NCBI RefSeq assembly: GCF_000633395.1
Contig: NZ_AYMU01000020.1
Coordinates: 310,001 to 374,000, forward strand
Length of the DNA: 64,000 bases
DNA from: Pseudomonas sp. PH1b
Lineage (GTDB): Bacteria; Pseudomonadota; Gammaproteobacteria; Pseudomonadales; Pseudomonadaceae
Direction: 5' to 3'
Below, one piece after another: positions 41,577 through 49,554 of the stretch; the first letter of the stretch is position 1, and each line of letters opens with the position of its first letter. A program made the position numbers and the translations under genes. Under the pieces are notes generated by a model. It searched no databases. It had not been told where the DNA came from and saw only the letters and a program-made list of their open reading frames with translations.

Positions 41577-42833
41577 ATGTCATTTGTGAGCAATCTGGAA
41601 CATGAATACGAACAGGTGAAAGCCCGGGTCGACGGCTTGCTGGCCAGGCTCGACCTGGCCTGGAAAAAACTCCGCAGCCAGCTTGAGCCGCAGGAGCTGC
41701 AGGCAATCGTGCAACTGCTGCAGCGCGCCCATGACCAGGCGCAGTACGCCCTCATTCACGGCGACTTGCCCCCCGGGCAGGCGCCGGTGCCCTGGGAGCT
41801 GGCCCACGGTCTGTCGGTGCTGCACCTGGGGAACGCCTCGCCCTTGCCGCAAACGGTGGACGAATTGAAGACCCAGGTGATGAAGGACGGCACCCTGCTG
41901 GGCTGTCGCCAATGGGAGCTGCTGGACCTGCGCTGGAGCGAGGCCCTGCTCAACTGGATCGAGAACCTGCGCAAGCATGCGCCCTTCGGCACCACGCCGG
42001 CGCTGATCGAGATGGCCGACAACGTGCTGCTGGACATGGCCGGAGACTGGGGCACCGGGTATTTCCAGCCCGATTCGGCAGCGCAGCGGGTGGCGGACCT
42101 GATCACCCAGGACAAGCCGGATTTCACCATCCACCTGGGCGATGTGTATTACGCCGGCACCGGCAGCGAAGAGAACGCAGACCTCACGGACTGGCCCATG
42201 GGCAGCCAGGCGTCATTCAGCCTCAACTCCAACCACGAGATGTACAGCGGCGCCCACGGCTACTTTGCCGAGATCCAGACGCTGTTTCCCAAGCAGCAGG
42301 GCACCAGCTACTTTGCCCTGTTCAACAGCCACTGGCTGATTGTCGGCCTGGACAGCGCCTATGCCGCCGACGAAATGAACCTGTACATGGACGGCAACCT
42401 GAACCCGCCGCAGCAGCAATGGCTCAAGGACCTGGTGGCCAGCAAGGGGCAGGGGCGCCGGATCATCGTGCTCAGCCATCACCAGGGGCTGGATATCAGC
42501 GGGCAGCAACAGACAGCGCTGTACCAGCAGGTGGTCGCGGCCCTGGGGCGGGTGCCGGACTACTGGTATTGGGGGCACCTGCACAATGGCATCTGCTACG
42601 CGCCCAGTGCCGGCATGTACGGACGCTGCATCGGTCACGGGGCGATTCCCTATGGCCCCACCAGCGAGCTCAAGGGCAACCCCCGGGTGCAGTGGTCGGA
42701 AACCTTGTCGGCCGATGACCCGAACTATCCGCTGCGGGTGCGCAACGGTTACGTGAGGGTGAAGTTGCAGGGCGAGACGATCACGGAGGACTTCATTGGC
42801 GAGAATGGTGCCACTAGCTGGCCGCTTCGTTGA
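41577..42833 (+). CDS. Calcineurin-like metallophosphoesterase
   Basis: Cytoplasmic-looking 418-residue protein (no signal peptide). A helical N-terminal region of about 140 residues precedes a complete metallophosphoesterase core: AGDWGTG, HLGDVYYAG, SNHEMYSG (the GNHE position), VLSHHQG and WGHLHNG. The N-terminal part (LEHEYEQVKARVDGLLARL) may be a coiled coil. It is third in the cluster, 47 bp behind the cytochrome gene, with an AAGAGGGA site. The substrate is unknown. Its 3' end overlaps the convergent LysR gene by 20 bp. Confidence 0.86.
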   Translation: MSFVSNLEHEYEQVKARVDGLLARLDLAWKKLRSQLEPQELQAIVQLLQRAHDQAQYALIHGDLPPGQAPVPWELAHGLSVLHLGNASPLPQTVDELKTQVMKDGTLLGCRQWELLDLRWSEALLNWIENLRKHAPFGTTPALIEMADNVLLDMAGDWGTGYFQPDSAAQRVADLITQDKPDFTIHLGDVYYAGTGSEENADLTDWPMGSQASFSLNSNHEMYSGAHGYFAEIQTLFPKQQGTSYFALFNSHWLIVGLDSAYAADEMNLYMDGNLNPPQQQWLKDLVASKGQGRRIIVLSHHQGLDISGQQQTALYQQVVAALGRVPDYWYWGHLHNGICYAPSAGMYGRCIGHGAIPYGPTSELKGNPRVQWSETLSADDPNYPLRVRNGYVRVKLQGETITEDFIGENGATSWPLR

Positions 42834-43719
42834 CGCTGGAAAAGGATTCGCAACAGGTCCAGAAACGTTCGAGGGCGGGTGAGACAAACTTTTCGCCATG
42901 ACGTAGAAGATAGAAGTGCCGCCGCAACGGCGGCAGGTCACTGCTGAGGGCGATCAGTGAGCCACAGCTCAGTTGCTCCTCGACCACCCAGCGTGAAAGG
43001 CAACTGATTCCCAGGCCTGCGGCCACGCTGTGCTTGATGGCTTCGGACCCGCCCATCACCAGGGTATCCGGCAAATAGTGCAGCTGTGGCAACAGCAGGT
43101 GGTTGACCTCATCGCGCGTGCCGGAGCCGTCTTCTCGCAGCAGCCAGCGAGCCTGGCGCAGTGCCTCGAGCGACACTCGGCCCTGGTTGGCAAACGGGTG
43201 GAATGGGGCCGCTACCAGGATGAGGTCATCCTCAAGCCAGGGCTCCACCAGCAGGTGGGGTGAGCGGCATGGCCCTTCGATCAGGCCTACGTCGGCATCG
43301 AATCCCTGTACCTGATCGATCACCGTGCCGGTGTTGGCAATGTTGATGGTGACCTGGATGTTCGGATGCGTCTTCTGGAACGAGGCCAGCAACCGTGGCA
43401 ACACGTAATTGCCGATGGTGCTGCTGGCCGCCACCGCGAGGTTGGCCGGCATGCTGGCTGCGTTGCCAAACTGCTGTTGTAGCTGCTGCACGTCATCCAG
43501 CAGGCGCAGCGCCTGTGGCAGCAGGGCACGGCCTGTTTCGTTGAGGTGCAGGCGCTTGCCTACGCGTTCGAACAGCCGGCTGCCAAGCTGCGCTTCCAGT
43601 TCGTTGAGGGCGGCGCTGGTCGCCGACTGTGACAGTGAAATGGATTCGGCAGCGGTGGTCGTGCTGCCTGTACGGGCGACCGCACAGAATATGTGTAGCT
43701 GACGGAAACTGAAGGCCAT
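42814..43719 (-). CDS. LysR-family regulator next to sulfite dehydrogenase genes
   Basis: A 301-residue LysR protein with an N-terminal HTH (MAFSFRQLHIFCAVARTGSTTTAAESISLSQSATSAAL) and an effector domain of the CysB/Cbl-like class (ASSTIGNYVLPRLLASF, HPNIQVTINIANTG). It diverges from the sorAB-like genes and probably controls them in response to sulfur compounds; the effector is inferred. It overlaps the end of the metallophosphoesterase gene by 20 bp. Confidence 0.87.
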   Translation of the reverse strand: MAFSFRQLHIFCAVARTGSTTTAAESISLSQSATSAALNELEAQLGSRLFERVGKRLHLNETGRALLPQALRLLDDVQQLQQQFGNAASMPANLAVAASSTIGNYVLPRLLASFQKTHPNIQVTINIANTGTVIDQVQGFDADVGLIEGPCRSPHLLVEPWLEDDLILVAAPFHPFANQGRVSLEALRQARWLLREDGSGTRDEVNHLLLPQLHYLPDTLVMGGSEAIKHSVAAGLGISCLSRWVVEEQLSCGSLIALSSDLPPLRRHFYLLRHGEKFVSPALERFWTCCESFSSVNEAAS

Positions 43720-43985
43720 GGTCTTTACCTGTTTTTCAGGTATTTGATAGCGAAATTATCCGTTTAACAAATTTACTTGGTCGTCTTAAGGTTTAAGCGT
43801 TATCTCACCAGAGAAACTTCCCATGCATAGCCTCGCCGTCAATCTCGGGACCGGACAGCCGGACCCTGGTTTCCCGCCTCTGTCCCTGCCTGTTGCTGAG
43901 CCTTGTCTTGGCTTCACTGGCCTTCTCCTGGCCTGCGCCCCCCTGATGCCGGCTTGAGCCGCAGTCATCCACCCGGAGAAACGTG
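43720..43985. promoter_or_regulatory. Divergent promoter region of the LysR and sulfite dehydrogenase genes
   Basis: A 266-bp region. The first 80 bp (43720-43800) are AT-rich with the look of a LysR-controlled divergent promoter. The remainder is a GC-rich leader without a supported ORF, ending in the CGGAGAA ribosome site of the downstream gene. Confidence 0.5.
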
Positions 43986-45221
43986 ATGAACCCTTTCGAC
44001 AAACGCGGCGGCCTGGATCGTCGACACTTCCTGCAGGCCAGTGTTCTCGCGGGCCTGGGTCTGGCCACTCAACCTTTGCAAGCGTTGGCCGCAAGCCTGG
44101 AACAACAGCCTTTTGCCAATGGCGAACGGGAGTTGATCGCTTACCCGCAGAAGCGGCCGCTGATGCGCATCACCACTCGTCCACCCCACCTGGAGACCCC
44201 GTTCGAGGTGTTCAACCAGGGACTCTTGACCCCCAATGATGCGTTCTTCGTGCGCTATCACCTGGCCAACATTCCGACCCGGATTGATCCGGGTACCTAT
44301 CGTCTGAAGGTGTTCGGTTGTGTACGCCAGCCGCTGGACCTGAGCCTGCAAGCACTGAAGGCACTGGGGGACCCGGTGGAGGTGGTTGCAGTGAACCAGT
44401 GCTCGGGCAACAGTCGCGGCTATTTCGAACCTCGGGTTTTTGGCGCGCAACTGGGACACGGTTCCATGGGCAACGCGCGCTGGATCGGTATGCCGTTGCG
44501 CAGGGTGCTGGAGCAGGCCGGGGTCGAGGACAACGCCGTTCAAGTAACTGTTCGCGGTCTCGACCAACCCATCCTGCCGGCAACGCCGACGGTAACCAAG
44601 GCGCTGGACATCAACCATGCACTGGCCCCGGAGCCGTTGATCGCCTGGAGCATGAATGGTGAGGATCTGCCCTTTCTCAATGGCTACCCGATCCGTCTGA
44701 TCGTGCCGGGCTACTACGGTACCTACTGGATCAAGCACCTGAGTGAAATCGAGGTCATTGATCATGATTTCCAGGGGTTTTTCATGAGCAAGGCCTATCG
44801 CGTGCCCGACAACCAGAGCCTGTCTGTAGCGCCCGGTAGTGAACTGACGGCCAGCCGCCCGATCGCGGTTTTGCCGGTGCGCTCATTCGTCACCAGTGTG
44901 CACAGTGGACAGCGCCTGCCGATGGGGCAACTGCAGGTCTTGCGCGGCATTGCCTTCGACGGCGCCGGTGCCGGTATCCAGAGCGTGGAGTTTTCCGATG
45001 ACAACGGCCGTACCTGGCACGCCACCCGCCTGAGTGAAAGCCTGGGGGTCTATTCGTTTCGCGAATGGCTGGCGGACTGGCGACCGCGTCAGCGCGGCAT
45101 CGTCCAGCTACTGGTACGAGCACGCAACGTTCAGGGCCAGACCCAGCCAATGACACCGACCTGGAACCCCGGTGGCTATGCCCGGCACTCCGTCGAATCA
45201 CTGCAACTGCAGATTATTTGA
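43986..45221 (+). CDS. Sulfite dehydrogenase-type molybdoprotein (SorA-like)
   Basis: Periplasmic molybdenum enzyme of the sulfite oxidase family, 411 residues. A Tat signal is clear (DRRHFLQASVLAGLG). The Mo-ligand cysteine is in VVAVNQCSGNSRGYF, followed by the dimerisation domain (VEFSDDNGRTWHAT). It should oxidise sulfite to sulfate and pass electrons to the next gene's cytochrome. The start at 43986 is preferred over the adjacent GTG on ribosome-site spacing. Other sulfite-oxidase-family substrates cannot be excluded. Confidence 0.86.
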   Translation: MNPFDKRGGLDRRHFLQASVLAGLGLATQPLQALAASLEQQPFANGERELIAYPQKRPLMRITTRPPHLETPFEVFNQGLLTPNDAFFVRYHLANIPTRIDPGTYRLKVFGCVRQPLDLSLQALKALGDPVEVVAVNQCSGNSRGYFEPRVFGAQLGHGSMGNARWIGMPLRRVLEQAGVEDNAVQVTVRGLDQPILPATPTVTKALDINHALAPEPLIAWSMNGEDLPFLNGYPIRLIVPGYYGTYWIKHLSEIEVIDHDFQGFFMSKAYRVPDNQSLSVAPGSELTASRPIAVLPVRSFVTSVHSGQRLPMGQLQVLRGIAFDGAGAGIQSVEFSDDNGRTWHATRLSESLGVYSFREWLADWRPRQRGIVQLLVRARNVQGQTQPMTPTWNPGGYARHSVESLQLQII

Positions 45222-45235
45222 AAGGGCCTCATTCC

Positions 45236-45886
45236 ATGAGCAGACTTCCTTGCCTCCGGGTCATCGTGCTATTGGCGGCCCTCGTTTTACTCACGGGCTT
45301 GCAGATGAGCTGGGCCGCTCCACTGAGCCTCGAACTGCCAGCGGAAACCGCGCGCTTCGAGCCGTCATCCCTGCCGGGCTATGCCATTGCCAACGCCAAA
45401 TGCAGCATTTGCCATTCAGCGGACTATATCCAGTTGCAACCACCTGGCATGAGCCTGCAGCAGTGGCGCGGCGAGGTGGCCAAGATGCAGCATGCCTTTG
45501 GTGCGCCGGTCGATGATCGAGAGGGGGATGCGATTGCAGCCTACCTGGAGCAAACCTATTCGGGAGAGCCCCGCGCCAAGGTCGCGGAGCCGCCAGTGGC
45601 AAGCGTACAGGGCAGCGTCCGGCAGGACGCCATGAGCGTACTCAATGCCAACGGGTGTCTGGGGTGTCATGCCATTGATCATCAAGTGGTCGGTCCGGCC
45701 TATCAGGCAGTCGCCGAGCGTTACCGTAACGATCCCAAGGGCGAGCAGACACTCATCGAGCATATTCGAGAGGGCGGCGTAGGGCGCTGGGGAGCAATCC
45801 CGATGCCGCCTTTTTCGACCCTGAGTGAGGTGCAGCTCAAGACGCTCAGCGAGTTCATCCTCGGGCAGCCTGAGACCGCGCCTTAG
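45236..45886 (+). CDS. Diheme cytochrome c subunit (SorB-like)
   Basis: Exported 216-residue protein with signal peptide MSRLPCLRVIVLLAALVLLTGLQMSWA and two heme motifs, CSICH and CLGCH, with a distal methionine-containing end (GAIPMPPFSTLSE). It is the natural electron acceptor for the preceding molybdoenzyme, 14 bp upstream. The known SorB is monoheme; here there are two heme domains, so this pair is a variant of the SorAB type. Confidence 0.86.
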   Translation: MSRLPCLRVIVLLAALVLLTGLQMSWAAPLSLELPAETARFEPSSLPGYAIANAKCSICHSADYIQLQPPGMSLQQWRGEVAKMQHAFGAPVDDREGDAIAAYLEQTYSGEPRAKVAEPPVASVQGSVRQDAMSVLNANGCLGCHAIDHQVVGPAYQAVAERYRNDPKGEQTLIEHIREGGVGRWGAIPMPPFSTLSEVQLKTLSEFILGQPETAP

Positions 45887-45932
45887 TCGTACCCGCCTGG
45901 AAGACAGCTGGAAAATAGCGTTCAGGCAGCCA

Positions 45933-45962
45933 TTGCAGGAGCGAGCAGGCTCGCCCCTGCAA
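45933..45962. terminator. Hairpin between convergent sorB-like and gbcA genes
   Basis: A long stem TTGCAGG-GCGAG/CTCGC-CCTGCAA with a short loop lies between two convergent genes. It has no clear T-run, so it may be a REP-like element or a factor-dependent end. Confidence 0.5.
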
Positions 45963-45969
45963 GAGCGTG

Positions 45970-47265
45970 TCAGCCGTGTACGGGTACGCCCTTGAGATAA
46001 GGCGCCGGTTCCGCACCGAGGTTGCTCAGCATGCGCTCGCTGTACCAGTCGACGAAGTTGACCACGCCGAACTCGTAGGTCTTGGAGTACGGACCCGGCT
46101 GGTAGGCGGTGGAGTTTATGCCGCGCTGATTCTCTTCCGCCAGGCGCCGGTCCTGGGCGTTGGTGGCGTCCCATACCTGGCGCATGCGCTCGACGTCGTA
46201 GTCCACGCCTTCCACCGCGTCCTTGTGCACGATCCACTTGGTGGTGACGATGGTTTCCTGGGCGCTGATGGGCCACACGGTGAACACGATGATGTGGTCG
46301 CCCATGCAGTGGTTCCACGAGTGCGGCAGGTGCAGGATGCGCATCGAGCCCAGGTCCGGGTTCTTGATCCGCCCCATCAGCTTGGCGCAGCCCTGCTTGC
46401 CGTCCAGGGTCATGGACACGGTGCCCTTGAGCAGCGGCATGCGCACGATGCGGTTGCGCAGGCCGAAGCTGGCGTGGGCGTAAGGGATCTTCTCGGCTTC
46501 CCAGGCGGCAGCGGAGGCAGCCACGTGGTCCTTGAAGGCCTGGTCGGCCCGCGGGTCGGTGACGTCGTCCCATTCCAGCAGGGTTTTCAGCAATTCGGGG
46601 TGCGAGCCGCCGCAGTGGTAGCACTCGCGGTTGTTCTCCAGCACCAGCTTCCAGTTGGCCTTTTCGTGCAAGGTGGTCTGCACCGCCACCTTGGTGTTCT
46701 CCATGTCGTAGGGCTCCATGTAATGGGCCAGGGTGGAGAGGAAGTCGTCGATGGCCGGCGGGTTCTCGGCCAGGGAGATGAAGATGTAGCCGCCGGCAGT
46801 CTTCACGTTCACCGGTTTCAGGCCGTACTGCTTCATGTCGAAGTCGGCGCCCATCTCGGTGCCGGCGAACAGCAGGCGCCCGTCCAGTTCGTAGGTCCAC
46901 TGGTGGTAGTGGCAGACCAGCTTGGCCACCTTGCCCTTGTCGCTGGTGCACAGCCGTGAGCCGCGGTGGCGGCAGACGTTGTGGAAGGCGTGGACCACGC
47001 CGTCGGCGCCACGGATGACGATGATCGGGTTCTTGCCGATCTGCAGGGTGATGTAGTTGCCCTTGGTGGGAATCTCGCAGGTCATGCCGGCGATCAGCCA
47101 TTCCTTCTGGAAGATCTCCTGCATGTCGATATCGAACAGCCTTTCATCGCAGTAGAACGGCTGCGGCAGGGAAAAGGTCCGTTCGCGTTCCTGCAGCATC
47201 TGTGCAGTGGCCTTGCGTGCGGGTTCCAGTGGATCGCCCAAGCTCAGGGTTGCGGTGACGTCCAT
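45970..47265 (-). CDS. gbcA: Glycine betaine monooxygenase, Rieske oxygenase subunit
   Basis: Rieske non-heme iron oxygenase of 431 residues that demethylates glycine betaine to dimethylglycine, releasing formaldehyde. The 2Fe-2S site is CRHRGSRLC...CHYHQWTYE. The mononuclear iron ligands follow in the ENNRECYHCGGSHPE region. It is divergent from its reductase gbcB, both in the GbdR regulon. The start follows TGAGGAC. Confidence 0.95.
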   Translation of the reverse strand: MDVTATLSLGDPLEPARKATAQMLQERERTFSLPQPFYCDERLFDIDMQEIFQKEWLIAGMTCEIPTKGNYITLQIGKNPIIVIRGADGVVHAFHNVCRHRGSRLCTSDKGKVAKLVCHYHQWTYELDGRLLFAGTEMGADFDMKQYGLKPVNVKTAGGYIFISLAENPPAIDDFLSTLAHYMEPYDMENTKVAVQTTLHEKANWKLVLENNRECYHCGGSHPELLKTLLEWDDVTDPRADQAFKDHVAASAAAWEAEKIPYAHASFGLRNRIVRMPLLKGTVSMTLDGKQGCAKLMGRIKNPDLGSMRILHLPHSWNHCMGDHIIVFTVWPISAQETIVTTKWIVHKDAVEGVDYDVERMRQVWDATNAQDRRLAEENQRGINSTAYQPGPYSKTYEFGVVNFVDWYSERMLSNLGAEPAPYLKGVPVHG

Positions 47266-47555
47266 CGTTCAAGTCCTCATGGCCGTTCGGTGCGGCCGGC
47301 GAATTAAATAGTGGCTACGGTGGGTGCTACGCAAGTCACGAAAAATCGGCTGTCGTGTTGGAGGCGAGTGTGGGTCCGCAGACGCCTTGAACCTTATCCA
47401 TGGGCGACATGGCCCAATCTGTTCCCGACGCGCAAGCCCCTGTACCTGGGGGCTGGTCGCGATAAGCATGTGAATGTCGCAGATAGGTAAATGGGCGCGG
47501 GAAGCCTTACGCAGAATCGCTGACAAGACGCCGACGCCCGGCCGTGGAGATCAGC
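47266..47555. promoter_or_regulatory. gbcA-gbcB divergent promoter region
   Basis: A 290-bp region with GTCGC elements at 47456 and 47476 (20 bp apart); the second reads GTCGCAGATAG, the same 11-mer found upstream of gbdR. A reverse copy, GCGAC, is at 47404. GbdR is known to activate both genes in P. aeruginosa. Assigning it to these sites is inference. Confidence 0.6.
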
Positions 47556-48656
47556 ATGTCCAACACCTTCCTCAACCCGGTCACCACCCAGACCTGGGCC
47601 AATGGCCGTCACATCGTCCGTTGCGTCAAAGTCATCCAGGAAACCTGGGACGTGCGGACCTTCTGCTTCATGGCCGACCAGCCGATCATGTTCTTCTTCA
47701 AGCCGGGGCAGTTCGTCACCCTGGAGCTGGAGATCGAAGGCCTGCCGGTGATGCGCTCCTACACAATCTCCAGCTCGCCGTCGGTGCCCTACAGCTTTTC
47801 GGTCACCATCAAGCGCGTGCCCGGGGGCAAGGTTTCCAACTGGCTGCATGACACCCTGCACGAGGGCCAGGAACTGGCGGTGCACGGGCCGGTGGGGCTG
47901 TTCAACGCCATCGACTTTCCGGCGCCGAAGATCCTCTACCTCAGCGGCGGCGTCGGCATTACTCCGGTGATGTCCATGGCGCGCTGGTTCTACGACACCA
48001 ACGCCAACGTCGACATGGTGTTCATCCACAGCGCCCGCTCACCCAAGGACATCATTTACCACCGCGAGCTGGAGCACATGGCCTCGCGGATCGACAACTT
48101 CAGCCTGCACCTGATCTGCGAAAAGCACGGTCTGGGCGAGCCCTGGGCCGGTTATCGCGGTTACCTGAACCACAAGATGCTGGAACTGATGGCCCCGGAC
48201 TTCCTCGAGCGGGAGGTGTTCTGCTGCGGCCCCACGCCTTACATGAGCGCGGTCAAGCGCCTGCTGGAAGCCGCCGGTTTCGACATGACGCGCTACCACG
48301 AGGAGTCCTTCGGCGCGACCCCGGCCGAAGCCCGGGCCGATGCCGTGGAGCACGCCGAACAGGCGGCCGAGGCGCCGGAACCGGACCTGGCGGACCTGCA
48401 TCAGGTGGAGTTCACCGCTTCGGGCAAGAGCATCCGCGTGGCCCCGGGGGAAACCGTGCATGCGGCCGCGGCCAAGCTCGGCCTGATGATTCCCAAGGCC
48501 TGCGGCATGGGCATCTGCGGCACCTGCAAGGTGCTCAAGCTGGGGGGCGAGGTGGAGATGGAGCACAACGGCGGGATCACCGAGGAAGACGAAGCCGAAG
48601 GCTACATCCTGTCCTGCTGCAGCGTGCCCAAGGGCGACGTGCGGGTGGAGTTCTGA
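47556..48656 (+). CDS. gbcB: Glycine betaine monooxygenase, reductase subunit
   Basis: Reductase of 366 residues that feeds electrons from NAD(P)H to GbcA. It has an FAD-binding domain (VMRSYTISSSPS), an NAD domain (ILYLSGGVGITPVMSMARW) and a C-terminal plant-type 2Fe-2S ferredoxin (CGMGICGTCKVLKLGG with a later Cys). The ATG at 47556 behind GGAG is used; a GTG at 47544 is four codons upstream. Confidence 0.95.
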   Translation: MSNTFLNPVTTQTWANGRHIVRCVKVIQETWDVRTFCFMADQPIMFFFKPGQFVTLELEIEGLPVMRSYTISSSPSVPYSFSVTIKRVPGGKVSNWLHDTLHEGQELAVHGPVGLFNAIDFPAPKILYLSGGVGITPVMSMARWFYDTNANVDMVFIHSARSPKDIIYHRELEHMASRIDNFSLHLICEKHGLGEPWAGYRGYLNHKMLELMAPDFLEREVFCCGPTPYMSAVKRLLEAAGFDMTRYHEESFGATPAEARADAVEHAEQAAEAPEPDLADLHQVEFTASGKSIRVAPGETVHAAAAKLGLMIPKACGMGICGTCKVLKLGGEVEMEHNGGITEEDEAEGYILSCCSVPKGDVRVEF

Positions 48657-48660
48657 TCGC

Positions 48661-48712
48661 CGCCAAGCCGGCTCCTACAGCCGTTTCCTGTAGGAGCTGG
48701 CTGGCCAGCGAA
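48661..48712. repeat. REP pair after gbcB
   Basis: Two close REP units (CGCCAAGCCGGCTCCTAC and GTAGGAGCTGGCTGGCCAG) between convergent genes. Confidence 0.7.
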
Positions 48713-48726
48713 CCGAGACAACCAGG

Positions 48727-49554
48727 TTACTGATACAGCGCCGGGCGCCGATCCAGGTGCACATGGTTATGTTCACTGATGGACTTGTGCCAGGCCTGGG
48801 CCAGGTCCAGGTCCGCCAGCAACAGTTGTTCACGGCGCTCCCGATCCTTGCCCGCCAGGGGATAGCCATCGGCATCGACAATGGTCGAGCCTCCGACCCA
48901 GTCCACTCCACGCTCCTCGCCGCAGCGATCGCAGGCGGCAATGAACATCCGGTTGACCGCCGCGTTGGCCTGGACCCGGACCATTTCCGCCGGGCGCTCG
49001 CTGGCCGGGCGCGGGCCGTCCGGCCAGTTCACCGGGGCGCACAGCAGGGCGGCGCCGGCCAGGGCGGGCAGGCGCACCCACTCGGGGAACTCCAGGTCGT
49101 AGCAGATCATCATGGCGATCGGCCCGAAGCGCGTGGCCACCACCGGCGGCGGTTCGTCGCCGGCGGTGAAGATCAGGTTTTCCTGATCCCACAGGTGGGC
49201 CTTGCGGTACACCGTCAGGCTGCCCTCGGGCTCGATCAGCGCGGCGCTGTTGGCCACGCGTTCATCGTCCAGGCGCTCGCAGAAACCGGCGACTATCACC
49301 ACCTGCAGTTCCTCGGCGAGGCTTTTCCACAGGCTCAGGGTCGGCCCGTCGAGGGGCTCGGCCAGGGCCAGGGCCTCTTTCAGGTCGGTGAACACATAGC
49401 CGCTTTGCACCAGTTCGGGCAGCACCACCACCTGGGCGCCGCGGGCGGCGGCCTGGCGGATGGCCTCGGCGCTGAGGGTGCGGTTGTAGTCCAGGTCGCC
49501 GATCCGTGGCGCCAGCTGCTGGCAGGCCACTTTCAGGGTGGGCTGGGGAATCAT
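48727..49554 (-). CDS. Carbon-nitrogen hydrolase (nitrilase superfamily)
   Basis: Amidohydrolase of 275 residues with the Glu-Lys-Cys triad of the nitrilase superfamily: VVLPELVQSGY, YRKAHLWDQE and MMICYDLEFPEW. It probably hydrolyses an amide or carbamoyl compound brought in by the adjacent NCS1 permease, with which it overlaps by 4 bp (ATGA). The start has a strong GGAGG site. The exact substrate (N-carbamoyl compound, omega-amide or other) cannot be told from the sequence. Confidence 0.88.
   Translation of the reverse strand: MIPQPTLKVACQQLAPRIGDLDYNRTLSAEAIRQAAARGAQVVVLPELVQSGYVFTDLKEALALAEPLDGPTLSLWKSLAEELQVVIVAGFCERLDDERVANSAALIEPEGSLTVYRKAHLWDQENLIFTAGDEPPPVVATRFGPIAMMICYDLEFPEWVRLPALAGAALLCAPVNWPDGPRPASERPAEMVRVQANAAVNRMFIAACDRCGEERGVDWVGGSTIVDADGYPLAGKDRERREQLLLADLDLAQAWHKSISEHNHVHLDRRPALYQ

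Noticed and set aside
47269..47526. 85-codon ORF opposite the gbcB leader
   Set aside because: It lies across the gbcA-gbcB promoter region, has no ribosome site and shows no family.
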